Source: Azolla caroliniana | Lineage: Eukaryota > Polypodiophyta | DNA: 64,000 nucleotides | Reading direction: 5' to 3' | Assembly (NCBI GenBank): GCA_043228905.1 | Contig: JBHGNT010000133.1 | Span: 1-64,000, forward strand | Part shown: piece by piece, positions 9,301 through 22,173 of the stretch | How positions within the stretch are numbered: the stretch's first letter is position 1 | Layout of the letters: every line of letters starts with the position of its first letter | Position numbers and translations under genes: made by a program | The notes under the pieces: model-generated | Database searches by the model: none | What the model saw: only the letters and a program-made list of their open reading frames with translations | What the model was told of the DNA's origin: nothing

Positions 9301-12300
9301 CATGTTCATTGTTTTTAAGAAACGTTGCAATATACTTCTAGCCCGTTCTACTTGTTACCTTGAGCGTTTAAAAGTAGGTAAATGTTGATTAATGGCAACT
9401 TGCGGAGGAAAACTATTTTTTTTTTAGTCACATAAGTCATGTGTTCTTCATTACTTTATCATTCTTATCTTTGTTTATTTACTTGTACTTTATCACAAAT
9501 TTTTATACCACTTGGATGCAGGTCTCATCTTTCCTTTTAAGGTTAGTTTTTTTACAAGAGTTAGGAAACAATAGTTGTACATCACTTGTTTCCAGTTGAA
9601 GGTTGTTTATCTCTTAAGAGGAATGATGACGCTATTATACATTTGCCCTATGTCCTTTAACATGACTTGTTCTTCGTCAACCTTTGTGATTCACATTCAT
9701 GTGTAAATAAAAGTGAATTAGATAATAGTAATTCACATCCTCTTCTCATATATGATCACATTGGTACATACTTGTGATGTGTCAAAGAAGAACAACAAAT
9801 TGACAAAAACAAGTCTCTAAACCATTGTTGTTGCATGGTACACAAGTACATACTCTCGAGAAAAGCTTGAATGCCTTTTGAAGTTGTATACCTCAAAAGA
9901 CTTTCTAAACCATATGAGGTGGATAAGTACATAGACAATGTGTTGTGATACAAAATGGCGTTGGAGAGATTGTCCTAATCAATTTTCTTTACGAAAGACA
10001 CTAGTGTAACAAAATCTTCACTCACATGAAACCCATTTAAAATTTAGATGTGTCATTACCTTGTGCATCCTTATAGTTGAAGCATATTAGGTGTTCATTT
10101 ATGTATACTTTTAGCAATAACAAAGGTTGTCACAAATTCTCCCAAACAAGACTTATAAAATGTATGTTAAATTCTTAAAGGTGTTACCTTTGGAAATCAA
10201 TGCCTATTGAACAACACCATGCTAGTAAGTATTTTCATTGATCGTAAAAAAAAGGTCAATGAGCTCTCCATCTAACATTGTCATCAATGTCTCTCCAATT
10301 TGATTTTATCCGTGCATGGTTTCAATCTCATGTTTTGAGGTATCAACTTTTCAAGTATGTATAAAACAACAAATGGGAAAGTGCATCCTTTATCTTGTAC
10401 CACAATTAATCAACTTTTCAAAGACATATAAAAACAACAAATGGAAAAGCGTATCAATATCTTGTCCAATACTTAATTGCCTCACCAAAAAGAAGCACCA
10501 ACAATATTTTACTTGGAAACAACAACATCTAAGTTTATCTTGAAAAGATATGTCTTATCCATTTCAAAACAATTTTTTAATAAAGATTCTATTATTTTTC
10601 ATCTTCTCCCACTAACAAGATTATGGTTATGTGTCTTCACGACCCCAAGAATGATTGACAATGGTTATATTATCACAAACATGCAGATTAAACTTATTGT
10701 CAATCTAAAACATTCTTACGCTATGATCTAATTCATTAGTTAATCAGGTTCACACGAAGGCCAAATGACAATACCTTAGTTACTGTTTTCATAAACCATC
10801 AAATATAACCAAAAATGATAATGCACATGGAATCATTTTTGCCTTAGGGATAGAGCAAGTGAAGGTTTCACCTTGCCTTGATTATTACTAGGATTTTTAC
10901 AATAACCATATGTCCAACTACTTATCATGGATCCTTATTTTGTAGCGCACACAAATACATTTTGATTCATGAAATTTCAATCATCATACACTATAGTCTT
11001 GGTATGGTAGAGATAACAAGTCCCTATGCAATTTCCCTTCCAACAACTTTGAACTATGAAGTGATGAATAGGTTCTTGTTGTAGCAAATGAATGAAAGAA
11101 GCGGAGAACAAAGTGTTTTTTTTATGGATCCAAGTCCCATATGTTGCATTGGATCAAGTGATGGAAATATTACCGAATTTTCATGCTTTTCAAATAATAA
11201 TGCTCATTCCTTTATATTAATAATAACATTTAACCTTCAATCTTATCATTTGTGCCACGTATTTCAGAAGTTCTCTTTAAAATTATTCTGGGGGCGATAT
11301 GGTCTACACTCATCCACGATGAATTCCTGTGAGTGACATATTTCTTCACCAAATTATTTATCACGCCGGTCTATTCCTATGGTATGGTCTATTCTCATCA
11401 ACAATGAATTACTATGAGTTATATTTCTTAACCAAAAAATATTCATACACATCATGTTCCTCCTAATGGAGGTCCTTGCTTACCTATCCATCTTTTGTTT
11501 GAGGTTCCACACACAATGAAACTCGAGGTGGAGTATTGTTATTGTGGCAAGAATGATGTTTTCGAAAGATATGGATATTGTAAATGCAACCATTATGAGA
11601 AAACATGTGATGCAAACGAAAAAAATAGAAGAGGGTCTACCATTTTGTTTCAATTGTAGACAACAAGAAAAGCATTGCCTTCATTTAAAGAGAGGTTAGG
11701 TCCTCTAAATCTAGTGAGGACTGAATATTGGCACATTCACTCAATGATCTAAGTTGGTTGATAAATGAGATTAGAAGCAAAATGAAGAAACTTCACACAA
11801 GTAATTTTGATGGTTGTGTAAGTAGAAAGAATATGGTAGTCCACCATCGTTCACACAAGTCTAGTATAACCGAACTACTACACACATGGCTCATTGCATT
11901 ATGGAAGGAACGGGTTATCTTATCCTTTCATGGCTAGCAAAATTAAGTAACATTTGCATTCTCAATACTACACTAAAGAACATAACAGATATTGTGAAGC
12001 TTTTGTTTTACAACTCTTATGTATGAATTGGAAACAATGCCTATGTGTCTCTTCTCAACAAGAACATAAAGAGGAAGAGCAAGAAATATACCATAATAAC
12101 ATATTATAAATATGCTACTACAGTATGGAGAACAACAATGCATTATGGTATAATTATGGTATAGGAAATGTTCTTTCACATGCAATGAAATAGTTGGAAG
12201 ATTTTCATTTCATTATAAAAAGAAGAGCCCATGAATACCAACATCAAAAGTAGCAATAGTTTGATTCGAGTCTTCACACGTGTGGTCTAGAGATGGGATT

Positions 12301-13141
12301 GAGCATGTTAATATGCATTTTATATACCATTGTTTGTCACATAAAACTTTTAAAAAACAGCCACTAGATCAATATACTTGAGCAAGCAACTTTGGCAACA
12401 CCTGGTAGCCTAGAATTAGATTGGAGCCAAATTCTCCGCCAATAAATGCTTCCATTTATTTATTTTGATAATTTGAAGTACTTAGCTAAAACATTTAGTA
12501 TCCATATAAATATGAATCATAATTTACTAGTTTTCATGTGAGCTCTGATTCATGAATCCAGATACCATAAGAAATGTGCATCTGAGCAACATGCCTGTTT
12601 GCTCTTTCACATATATCTAATCCCACAAACATTTGAACTGTTTCCTACATGTACAACTAATTATGATGCAATATGTTTTGAATCAATGAAAACATTTGTA
12701 ATTGTTGTAAATTTCGTTACACATCATCTGTGACATATATTAACCTTCCAAAATTATCCACCCCATAAAAAAGCCTCAGCTAATAATCGTATAGGAAAAA
12801 ATTCATTGACCAAGAGAGCACTGTCCAGAATTGATGTTTTCTTCTCATATATTAAAGAGGTTCAAGAAAATAAAACTACTTATATACATATTTTGTTCCT
12901 CAATCAACTGCTTTAGCGGGGTATTTACGTCTCAAAATCCATTGGAAAAAAGCATGTCCTAAACTTTATTTAGAATAGTTTCGGACATCTCGCAACCTTT
13001 AATGAGAGACATATCTAGGCTTATGAAGTAAATAATGGATTCTTTTTCTTTTTCTTTTTTCTACAATCATCTACAAAAACAGCCAATAATGCAAAACAAC
13101 CATTTCCGAGCTTTTTTTTCTCTCGGATAATAATTTAAAAA
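9301..13141. other. AT-rich intergenic DNA, no gene recognised
   Basis: A 3.8-kb AT-rich stretch lies downstream of the MED26 gene's stop. The open frames are short, overlap each other and match no family I know. No RNA gene, paired terminal repeat or array seen. Near 11,300-11,440 two similar segments (GGGGGCGATATGGTCTACAC and CTATGGTATGGTCTATTC, each followed by an ATGAATT word) suggest a small local duplication. Confidence 0.45.
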
Positions 13142-16100
13142 TCAATTGCTGTACTTCCTATTTTGAGTCCAGTGTCCGCCAGTTGACTTTTGTACAGTGG
13201 ATGGATTGGGTTTGCCCCGCACGACTTGCACCGCGGTCTTCGGGAGGTCTGGAATATCGAGGACTTGCACAACACGTTGCTTTTTTGCTGACATTGCCCA
13301 CAGACATTCATGTTAGGAACCAGACCAACAGGAAAAAACCATATAACTGAAATGCATGACACAAAAACAAAAACTTGCTGAAGCTGTTTCTTAGAAAAGA
13401 GAAACACAAATTAGACGAAGCAAAATAGCAAGAAAAATGCTCACCATTTTCTGCTTGTTGATACCCTTGATGAAGTTTCCTCTTTGCATTCTCGAGCTTC
13501 TGATCGACCAAGCACTTATCAGTCTTCTGCACAGAAAGCACTTGAATCTTCAGCAAAACGAAAATAGGCATCCCGATTAATTGTTTGCATTAATGGATTG
13601 GTGTATATTTATATATATCCCAACAGTTTTGGAAATAAACATCAATGATGAAACAATACATAATATAGCCAAATCGCGAGGCATGGAGGGGAACAAACAA
13701 AATTCATCCAATAATCTTGTGGGTTTACAGATTAACATGGCTATACATGTGAAAACAAAATCAATTTCGGAAATGGAAATTGCATCTGCCATCAATAAAA
13801 CATAGCATCATAATGTCACCAAGTATGAATGATGCCATATTCTAAAGCACACTTTCCTACGGACATCATTGATAAACAACATAGCATTATATAGCCAAAG
13901 TCCAAAGCTTGAAAATAAAAAAGACGGGTGACGAGAATACCCCTATATAGATAATTGGGGTAGTAAAGAATTTACAACAATAGAGGAGTATTTGGCAATT
14001 ATTGAAAACTCAAGAGCATTCTAATCAATATGAAAAACGATTTGTATTGCCCATAAAGAAATTACCACAGCTGAAGATTTCTGAGCAATGTCAACATGTG
14101 GTTGAGGATCTAATATGATTTTCCTCCCTGAATCATGGATTGATTTTGATGTCCTAACAACAACAGAAGCTGAGACACCCTTCAAAGGTCTATCATTCCC
14201 GGGAATAGACTTTGAGGTATGACTGTTGTCCACTTTACTCGTTTTCCCTTTCAAGGCAGACATGGCAATGGGTGGGTCACGGCGGGTGGCGCTCCCTCTC
14301 TCCTCTGGTATTTGTATACTCCCCGATTGCGATTGTGACTGTGATTGTGAAAAGTAGTCAAGATTGTCTTTAACCGAAGGGTCATTGGAGTTCAAGGTCA
14401 TGTTATGCTTCGTTCGCCCACCTGATAAACAATAAGAAGGTTTGACCTTGTTTATTTTATTGCGGTATAAAAAATACTCAAATATATCTAATGAGATCTT
14501 GATGAGTAAAAAGGTGAGAAGTTTGCACTGAAATGCTTACCTCCTCCACCTTCAATGAAGCTAAAAAGCTGCAAATAAACATCCAAATCAGAAATTTCAT
14601 CACTTATAAGACCTTGGGTCAAAAAACTTCAGATACAAAAAAATCACCCTATTTTGAGGTATAAATCATTATCGAACTAAAGCTATGAATCAGTTTCCAA
14701 TTTTTATATTTCTATTCCCTATAACATCAATGTATATGAGGATAAATCTAAATCTATATGTACCTCAGACAAATCCACCCCCGATGATGCTCGACCTTCC
14801 AACAGTGCATCTTCATCAACCAGAGATGAGGGAATTCCATGATGATCATCATCATGACTTTCCACAAATTCTTCACATTCTGAAATTCAACCTTATCCTT
14901 GTTTTTCTTTTGATATATGAGGTTTCCAAAAGAAAAACATAACATCATGGGAGAATGAAATTTAACCAAATCAGTTAATTTGTAAATGACAGCATTGTTT
15001 TGTGGACCATTTGCTTCTTGATTCACAAGAGAGAGGACAGAGAGAGAGAGAGAAAGATTGCATTGTCACCTGTGCCAGTGTCCATGTTCACACCTCGGGC
15101 ACTATTTACCCACTTATCAACAAGCATTTTCCAGTGTCTGCTCAATTCAACAGGCCAAATTCAAAAAATGTGTGAGGAATCTTAATGAGAATCAAACCCA
15201 TGACGACTGTAAAGAGATTCAACAAATGCTGTGATTGCAATTTGAACCTTAAAAAAATATTTGCATGGAACAAGCGATCCTTACTTTACAAGCTCCTTCA
15301 CTAAGCATCGAACTTTTCTCGAAGAATGCTTCCGGAGACCATTCACGTGCTTTCCTATTTCAGTTGACTGTTGCAAAGCATGCACAGTATATATGTAAAT
15401 AGATTTGATATTTAGCCATTTCAATGACAAATTTTTGTTTTTTATATTGAGAAACATTTATATTTGAGGTTAGACTAAACCACAAAATTATCTAATGAAC
15501 ATCAACAAAGATAACTACAATTAATATGAGATTTAAAATTAATGCCTCTCTCTCTCTCTCTCTCTCTTTCTATACATATATAAAGCTTAATCACGATGAA
15601 AAGAGATTTATCTCTAATTCATACCTTTAAAGCTTCCACTGTGATCTGCATATATTGGAGTCTTTGTAAAGACTCTAGAATGACTTTCTCTGGCTGCAAA
15701 ACAAGAAAATTTAGTGTATAGATAATACTAACAAAAGCAATGATCCACATAAAGAAAAATATAAGGAAAAAAAGGCATCAAAATTGAAGAAAAACACTAT
15801 TAATATTACGAGATGCATCAAATTTTGAAGAGAAAACATCAAATTTAGCTAAAAAGCCTCATAGAAAATCATGGGAAAGAGAAACTTTAACAGAAAGAAA
15901 AAACCATTGACAAAATGCACAACAAAGTGAAAGAAAAATATAGCAAAAGATCATCAAAATGGATGAAGAAAAACATAACAATAAAAAACGAAAGAAAATT
16001 TATAGCAACAGGAAACGGAGGGGGAAAGCAAACAAAATTGACAGAAAAAACATAGGAAACATGGAGTAGATAAAGAAATAAAACATACTTGATCAACGTC

Positions 16101-16628
16101 CTTGATGCTTTCCTTAATGATTTCAATCTCTCTGAGGACCATGGTTTCTTCATCAAGTTCGGCTTCATCATCGAATCCATGATGATTCCTTTTCCCATCT
16201 TCATCACAGGTCTTTCCATCACTTTCTACACCATTTCCTTCTTCTTCTTCTGCTTCTTCTTCTTCTTCTTCTTTGTCGTCGTCGTCATCATCAATGTGAT
16301 CAATATGATCAAGACCACTACCATCAAATGCTTCCTCTGTTCCTTCACCATCCCTAACCTCACCTTCTTCTAAGATAAGGTTTGGATTAATATTATGACT
16401 ATGACGACGATGATGATCATTACCATTGCTATTATGATCATTTTTTGTATCCCTTATACTAGAAAGATTCCTCGAGAACAGAGTTTCTGCTATTTCTACC
16501 CTCCGTTCCCGGAATTCTTTTGGGTAATCAGAAGCCGCCAGGTGGATAGCCGAGTGGATAACCTGCCAGATGTTGGCACCTGATTGGATAAGATAACTCC
16601 TCAATTCATCCATGTCACAGTTCACCAT
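13142..16628 (-). CDS. Mediator subunit 26 (TFIIS N-domain protein), nine exons
   Basis: Nuclear Mediator subunit of the MED26 type, which links Mediator to RNA polymerase II elongation factors. Proposed coding exons (complement): 16089-16628, 15625-15693, 15285-15367, 15070-15137, 14764-14879, 14541-14568, 14066-14421, 13445-13547, 13142-13287. All borders are GT..AG, phases agree, and the product is 502 residues. The start is the first ATG after an in-frame TAA; a second ATG lies at 16,613. The N-terminus has the plant MED26 pattern (MDELRSYLIQSGANIW, then AASDYPKEFRERR). A long Asp/Glu-rich stretch follows, with polymorphic-looking trinucleotide runs. Exons 2-4 (residues about 181-253) form the TFIIS N-terminal (LW) helical domain: ESLQRLQ, GKHVNGLRKH, HWKMLVDKWV. 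Exon 7 has a QSQSQSQS tract. The last exon ends with the plant MED26 signature VVQVLDIPDLPK and a GGHW motif. Family assignment is firm; the exact paralogue is not. Confidence 0.9.
14541..14568 (-). other. 28-nt microexon of the MED26 gene
   Basis: Exon 6 is only 28 nt. It has a clean acceptor (TTTGCAG) and donor (GTAAGC) and encodes LFSFIEGGG plus one base of the next codon. Its length is not a multiple of three, so skipping it would shift the frame. The flanking exon phases require it. Confidence 0.85.
15546..15567. repeat. (CT)n microsatellite in a MED26 intron
   Basis: A CT run of about 22 bp in the intron between coding exons 2 and 3. Confidence 0.9.
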
Positions 16629-17162
16629 TGCAAGGTACAATTCTTGCTTTCGTTAGTAAATCAATCCCTGCTACTCTCTCACGGATAGCAAATCAAACCC
16701 TAAAATGTCCTTACATGGGTATACACATATTTCCTATCTTTCTCTTTTTCTTCCTTCCTTTCTCTCTTTGTTGTTAAAAACAGAGGAAGTATGATCCAAT
16801 GAACTTTTATTTTGTTTCTAATGTTCTTGGATCAAATAAAACCTTATAATAGGTTTCTATATGCATACATATCTCTTTATTTTCCTTCTCTATCCGCCTT
16901 TCTTTCTCTGTGGAGTGGCAGAATAGCTATGAAACAATTAGCTTTTTCCCCTCTTTTTCCTTGAGTTAGCGAACCAAACCCTAAAGTGGGCTTATGATGT
17001 ACACATCAAACAATGAGATGATCAACGCTATGCAAAGAGAGGGGGGGGGGAAAGAGGGGGAGATGCATTGCAGAAGAAGGGAGGGCACAACTCTGTTTCT
17101 TTTCTGTTGGCATAGAGAGAAAGAGGAAAGAACAAAAAACACACACAGAGGCAGGCAGGCAC

Positions 17163-17187
17163 AGAGAGAGAGAGAGAGAGAGAGAGG
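17163..17187. repeat. (AG)n microsatellite
   Basis: An AG run of about 25 bp upstream of MED26. Confidence 0.9.
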
Positions 17188-17382
17188 TTTTCACCAAAAA
17201 AAAAAAGTTTCTCTCTCTACCCACTAGGCTGATTTTTCACTGATTTTCTTCTTCTACTTTTCGTTTCAGAAATGGGTCTCTCCTTTCTCTCTAGAGAGAG
17301 CGACAGAGCCTCGTATATATGTACGTATATGTATGTATGTATAAGGTATCTGGTTCTGATCCATACTCTCTCTCTTCCCCTG

Positions 17383-17385
<3 letters not shown>

Positions 17386-17431
<46 letters not shown>
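17386..17431. repeat. (CT)n microsatellite
   Basis: A CT run of about 46 bp, flanked by TTCCCCTG/CTCCTCTCT satellites of the same composition, roughly 760-800 bp upstream of the MED26 start. Confidence 0.9.
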
Positions 17432-17434
<3 letters not shown>

Positions 17435-17600
17435 CCTGTTCCTGTTCCTCTCTCTCTTCCCCTGCTCCTCTCTCTCTCTCTGGTTGTTACTACTACACAC
17501 ACATACATACATACTCCAAAAGCATCATCAGAGAAATCATAAATTTGAGCCAACCCAAGTTTCAACCCTTGTCCTCGGCCTCGTATAATTTCGGTCTCGC

Positions 17601-20600
17601 CTCAACACCTCAAAAACCAAAGAAACTTCCAATCAAATTCGTGTGTCTTCGCGTCCACTCGGAACTTTTGGCGGACACATTACACGGAGCCTTTTTGAGG
17701 CACTGATTATTAACATGTTGACCCGCACCAATCATCTGATCCATAGTTTTCTCGGGCTCCAGTTTGTGCCGAGGGAACTTGCCTCGCTTAGGATCATCTC
17801 ACATTGTAGGAGATGCACATAGAGTATTTCCGTTATGCAGTAGAGGATGTTTGCATGCAAGGCAAATCATATTTCATCAATGTTTCTCTCGAGATCTAGA
17901 CTAGGGCAGCATTTGATTACAATTGGTCCTACACACACACACACACACATATATATATGCAATAGCTCTTTTCACACTATGGCAGAGGTAGATAAAAATG
18001 AAAATGCAAGCAAAACACCAATATTTATTTTGGTTCCAATTTAGTATGGTAGGTCACAATGGCTAAAGACACATTTGGTTGCAATTGTTTCTCTTTACTA
18101 TAAATGTTGGAGTGGTGATTAGTTTTAATACTTTATATATTATCCAGATAGTTTTAAATTTCTATTGTCCTTAAGAATGATCACTGTTAACAAGAGCTCT
18201 AAAAGAATGCTAGCCAATCATTTTATGGTAGTATATGTAGCAATAATATGCACCAATAGTTATAGCAATCTTTACTAGTGGATGCGGTTAAACTTTAATA
18301 AGGATTCCATCTGCTAATTATTTAGATTCCCAAATCTTGCTTCAATATTTGTCATCTCGTATATAGGTGAAAATCATTTGATGTTCAGAACCATCACACA
18401 TATAATGTCCAACTTTCCCAATAATTGTTGGCACTCTCTCAATGTGCACATCATTTTTCTTCATCGTCATAATCACTTATGGCTAATGACAGCCAATAAA
18501 TGGCCATCCTGATGTCAACCATATAATCCCATGTCACCTAGTTATGCATCACATGTCCTTAGAATGTGAATAAATCAATCAAGTTACATCACCCAACTCT
18601 ACCACCTCACCTCAAGTCATAAAACCATTATGAAAGGAAAATGATCAAATACATGGGGTCAAGCTTAATGACAGGGCAGGGAATTGAACCCCATGGAGGC
18701 AAACATCGTATATGACCCCAATGAGTATGTATGTTGACCATATGTCAACTGGACACATCTATATATACTAGTGACAAATACACACATGGATTCCTTATTA
18801 ATGTTCATCATTGGAAATGTGTGTTGATTTAATTTAGCATGCTAGTTATTATAAATGTTTTTATTGTTTTTAATATTATTTATGTACTCGTTAATTAAGC
18901 AAAGTCTAGATTAGTTATGGCTGGTTACATTATTTTCCTAAGAAAATTAATCGGCTACCGTAACCTACGTATATGCCCAATGTGAAGTGTGCATTTTCTA
19001 CAAATGGTTCCTTTCAATGGCTAATAAAGAGAATAGAACATATTTTTTATTGTCCACGGGGCCAAATTTGACCCATTGGACTAAATAAACATGTCATCTT
19101 GGACATAACTCGTCTTGAGGTGGGGGATTCCTACTTTGTAATAAAAACTCCTCTTTGTGAAAATAATGGATGGACATATGTGCTCACCATTCTTACAGGA
19201 TATTTGAGTACAATACTTAAATTATCGTGCTTGTCAAACAAGTCATCATACTTCTCACAAATTACCGTATATATTGAGCACTTGAGAAGTGATATTAATC
19301 CTTTATTACGTTCTCATTGTATATATTCATACTTACGTGATGATAGTCCCGATACTATCTCAAAACCTAACTTGTATGAGTGAGTTTGAAAAAGTGTTAA
19401 GGCTCATGGGGGGCACTGGGCAGTAAGATGTGGTTGGATATGTTTTGACATATTTGTATTGTATAGAGGTCACTGAGGGTTAACATTTGTGATGTCCAAA
19501 GGTTGTCTTCTCTCAAATAACCCTATTAGACAATAGAATAAACTCATTAGCCACATTCTTGAATTCGTTTTGACACTTAGATTTAAGTCCTATATAAGGT
19601 TGATAATTAACCATTAAGATGAAACCATTGCAAATTTCTTTTAATTGATGAGACGCTCAATATGTTTTTACTAATCTATAAGGCAATGCATAATAACATG
19701 ACAATGGCATGAAATAACACTAGAGTGAACAATTACTATGACAAAGTTATTGGACATATCAATTAATTCAATGGGTAGAGAGTGATTGGTCTTCAAATGA
19801 CCATAAACGTGTCAAGTTCGGGAACATGAAAGCAAGAGCATTTTTCAAGATTTTTGGAAATATAATGGAATTTTTGTAAAATCGATTAATTTCTTTACTC
19901 CTCACCTCTTTTTAATTTTCTTTATGTACGCACATATCCTCGCATGTAGAATTTATTTATAGCCATGTCATTGTTTATCGATTTTGCAAAACCACGTGAT
20001 TGAGGTGTAGTTTCTGATGAACCTTACAAATCAATCCATGCCATCACATACTTCCTTTTCTCCTTTTATTTGTGGTTATCATTTATGCAATTTGACAATA
20101 CACAAACTTTCATTTGTTGAAATGAGTGTGGCATTTTGTGGTCCTCCTTGTCTAGTTTTCTAGGTCACTGTGGACAGAGCCAACCAATTTCTTAGTCATT
20201 TTCCTATGTGCTTTACACATAAGCATTGGATGACCGCACTTTTATTTCTTAAGGCCTCATTCACAAATAGAGAGCACACCATTTTCCAATATTACACATG
20301 TCCTTTTACATTAATGTTGTGTGTGCAAGAAAGATATAACAATATCTTATCGATGCAGAAATTTCCCCTCGTGATCTATGCTTTTCTTTGACGACAATAG
20401 TCAATGGAATTCACAAACACCACCAACACAAATGTTTTACATGATACAATTACTTGTTGGAATGTATAACAAAATTTTGATCATGTGAAATATTTTGATC
20501 ATTGTTGTGATTTGGTTGATTGAATTGCCTTGGTGTATTGCATTGGTCTTAAAATGTGGAAGAGATCACTTCAATGTCCCACTTAGATTTCTTATTTGTA

Positions 20601-20950
20601 AGATTTTGAACTTTAACGCCAAAAGTAACTTGTGGAAATCCTATCCACTAGTTTTAGTGATCCTATAAATTTATTTTTATTGGAGGCAATATCAAAGAAA
20701 GGCGTGTAAGCCAAATCTTTAGCTTATTTGTTTGTGAAATAATATTTTAACTCACCCATTGTAGATTGTGTCATACAATAACTATGACCCCGTTTCACTA
20801 TGATTTTCTTTGTTATTTCCCTCATCTTGTTCGGTGTAGCATTTGAAGGTGGCCAAGGAGAAAATAAGAGATACAATACGATAAGTTGATGAGAAGGAAG
20901 CATGTGATAAGTCAACATACATTTTGTTGAAACAAGGTGCTCGTGCAAGG
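17601..20950. other. Intergenic DNA, no gene recognised
   Basis: AT-rich sequence with short open frames only. A short (CA)n/(TA)n run lies at about 17,933-17,960. I see no domain, RNA gene or terminal-repeat structure. Confidence 0.45.
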
Positions 20951-20983
20951 ATAAGGACAAGTGCATACGAACAAACAAATAAA

Positions 20984-21158
20984 CCAACACACACACACAC
21001 ACATATTCATAAACACAAATACACCTACATACATATTTACACATTCTAACACACATAACCCTCCAATAAAAATAGATGCACATACATGTGTAAGTGTGCA
21101 CAATCATAAAAACAAATACATTCCTTCTTCTAACGCACAAGAGATCGTACGCGCGCAC

Positions 21159-21205
<47 letters not shown>
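20984..21205. repeat. (CA)n-rich region
   Basis: ACAC/ACATAC-rich DNA beginning near 20,984 and ending in an uninterrupted (CA)n run at 21,161-21,205. The long cysteine/valine-rich open frames on the minus strand here are translations of this repeat. Confidence 0.85.
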
Positions 21206-21207
<2 letters not shown>

Positions 21208-21600
21208 AGTATTAAGCCAAACGTACCAATCGTAAGCATACACATTAAAACATAAACTCCATCAAAGATGCATCCACATACCAAACACACTCAAAAACCA
21301 ATAATAAACACAAACATTAAACCATACATGCAATCCAAGTTGCATCTACATATAAGCCTCAAATATATATCTTAAATACTCACATTACAAAACATAAAGG
21401 AGGTGTAAACATATTTCACCCACACATACAATATAGTGACACACTCAAAAAATGTAATTTTTTTACATGTGGGCTACTCTAAACTAAGAAAGGAAGAACA
21501 CCGTGAATAGAGGAAGTTAACAGTAGAACTAAGACTTTTAGAAATCTAAAGAGGTGAGGGTGAAAGAACGGAGAGGTCTCAATACCAAACATTGTTTTAA
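21206..21600. other. Intergenic DNA, ACAC-rich then AT-rich
   Basis: No gene recognised. The first 200 bp continue the CA-rich composition (ACACAAACATT, CACACTCAAAAA); the rest is featureless. Confidence 0.4.
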
Positions 21601-21960
21601 TCATACTATCAAAATTGAGGTGAGATAACAGTAGAGAAAGAGTGATGATGAAAGGGATAAACGAGATAATAGTGGATAGAGTGAGCAAGAGAGAACGTTA
21701 ATGCAAGAAATTAGTTGAGATAGTAGTAGATAGATAGATAGATAGAGATGGAGAGTAAAGATGAAAAGAAATATGTGTTAAGATAAAGAGATACAATAAC
21801 GAGCTTACTTGGAGGACTTGACACTGGTGTTGTACCCGAACGTTTGACAAAAGTGAAGGGCTTCATAATATACTAGGTTGTGGAGCATTCTAGGGTTTTC
21901 TAGAATGTTTCGGGAAGTTCCAAAATGTTCTAGGGTTCTATCCACATTCGATCATTTAGA
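21601..21960 (-). mobile_element. Heat-shock-element-bearing LTR remnant, second copy
   Basis: On the minus strand a block at 21,885-21,938 has repeated TTC/GAA pentamers (CCCTAGAACATTTTGGAAC, TTCTAGAAAACCCTAGAA). A TATA-like GTATATTATGAAG follows at 21,861-21,873, then a GA-rich leader with AGATAACAGTAGAGAAAGAG-like words and a short (TAGA)n run near 21,729-21,744. Order and orientation match the copies near 4.2 and 27.0 kb. Confidence 0.45.
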
Positions 21961-22169
21961 TCATAACCCAACCAATCCCCCAAATAACATAGTTTATTGC
22001 ATAGGATCTTGGAATTGAGAACCGTTGCAACTTCATATTCAGGACCATTAGCAAGTCAAAAAGGAGGTGGCAGTGGTATCATACGATTTGGAATAGTATT
22101 TGTGGCACAAGGTTCGAGAAGGGAACAATGAAATACTAAGTGAAGTCGCATATGGGAAGGGAGATTGAG

Positions 22170-22173
22170 ACGG
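22170..22173. repeat. Target-site duplication ACGG (left)
   Basis: ACGG directly before the solo LTR; repeated at 23,234-23,237. Confidence 0.7.

Larger units (their letters stand above)
16629..17600 (-). promoter_or_regulatory. MED26 5' region, GA/CT-rich
   Basis: This is the upstream side of the MED26 gene (minus strand). Read in the gene's direction it is rich in GAGAGA, with runs at 17,163-17,187 and 17,386-17,431 and scattered shorter ones. GA-rich 5' regions are common in plant genes and can bind GAGA-binding (BBR/BPC) proteins. I cannot place the transcription start or a TATA box with confidence. Open frames on both strands here come from the dinucleotide repeats. Confidence 0.4.

Noticed and set aside
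16626-16640. MED26 start at 16,640
   Set aside because: That codon is TTG; the first ATG after the in-frame TAA is at 16,628.
20724-21290. 188-codon minus-strand frame with poly-Cys/Val runs
   Set aside because: It comes from the (CA)n tract; no domain.
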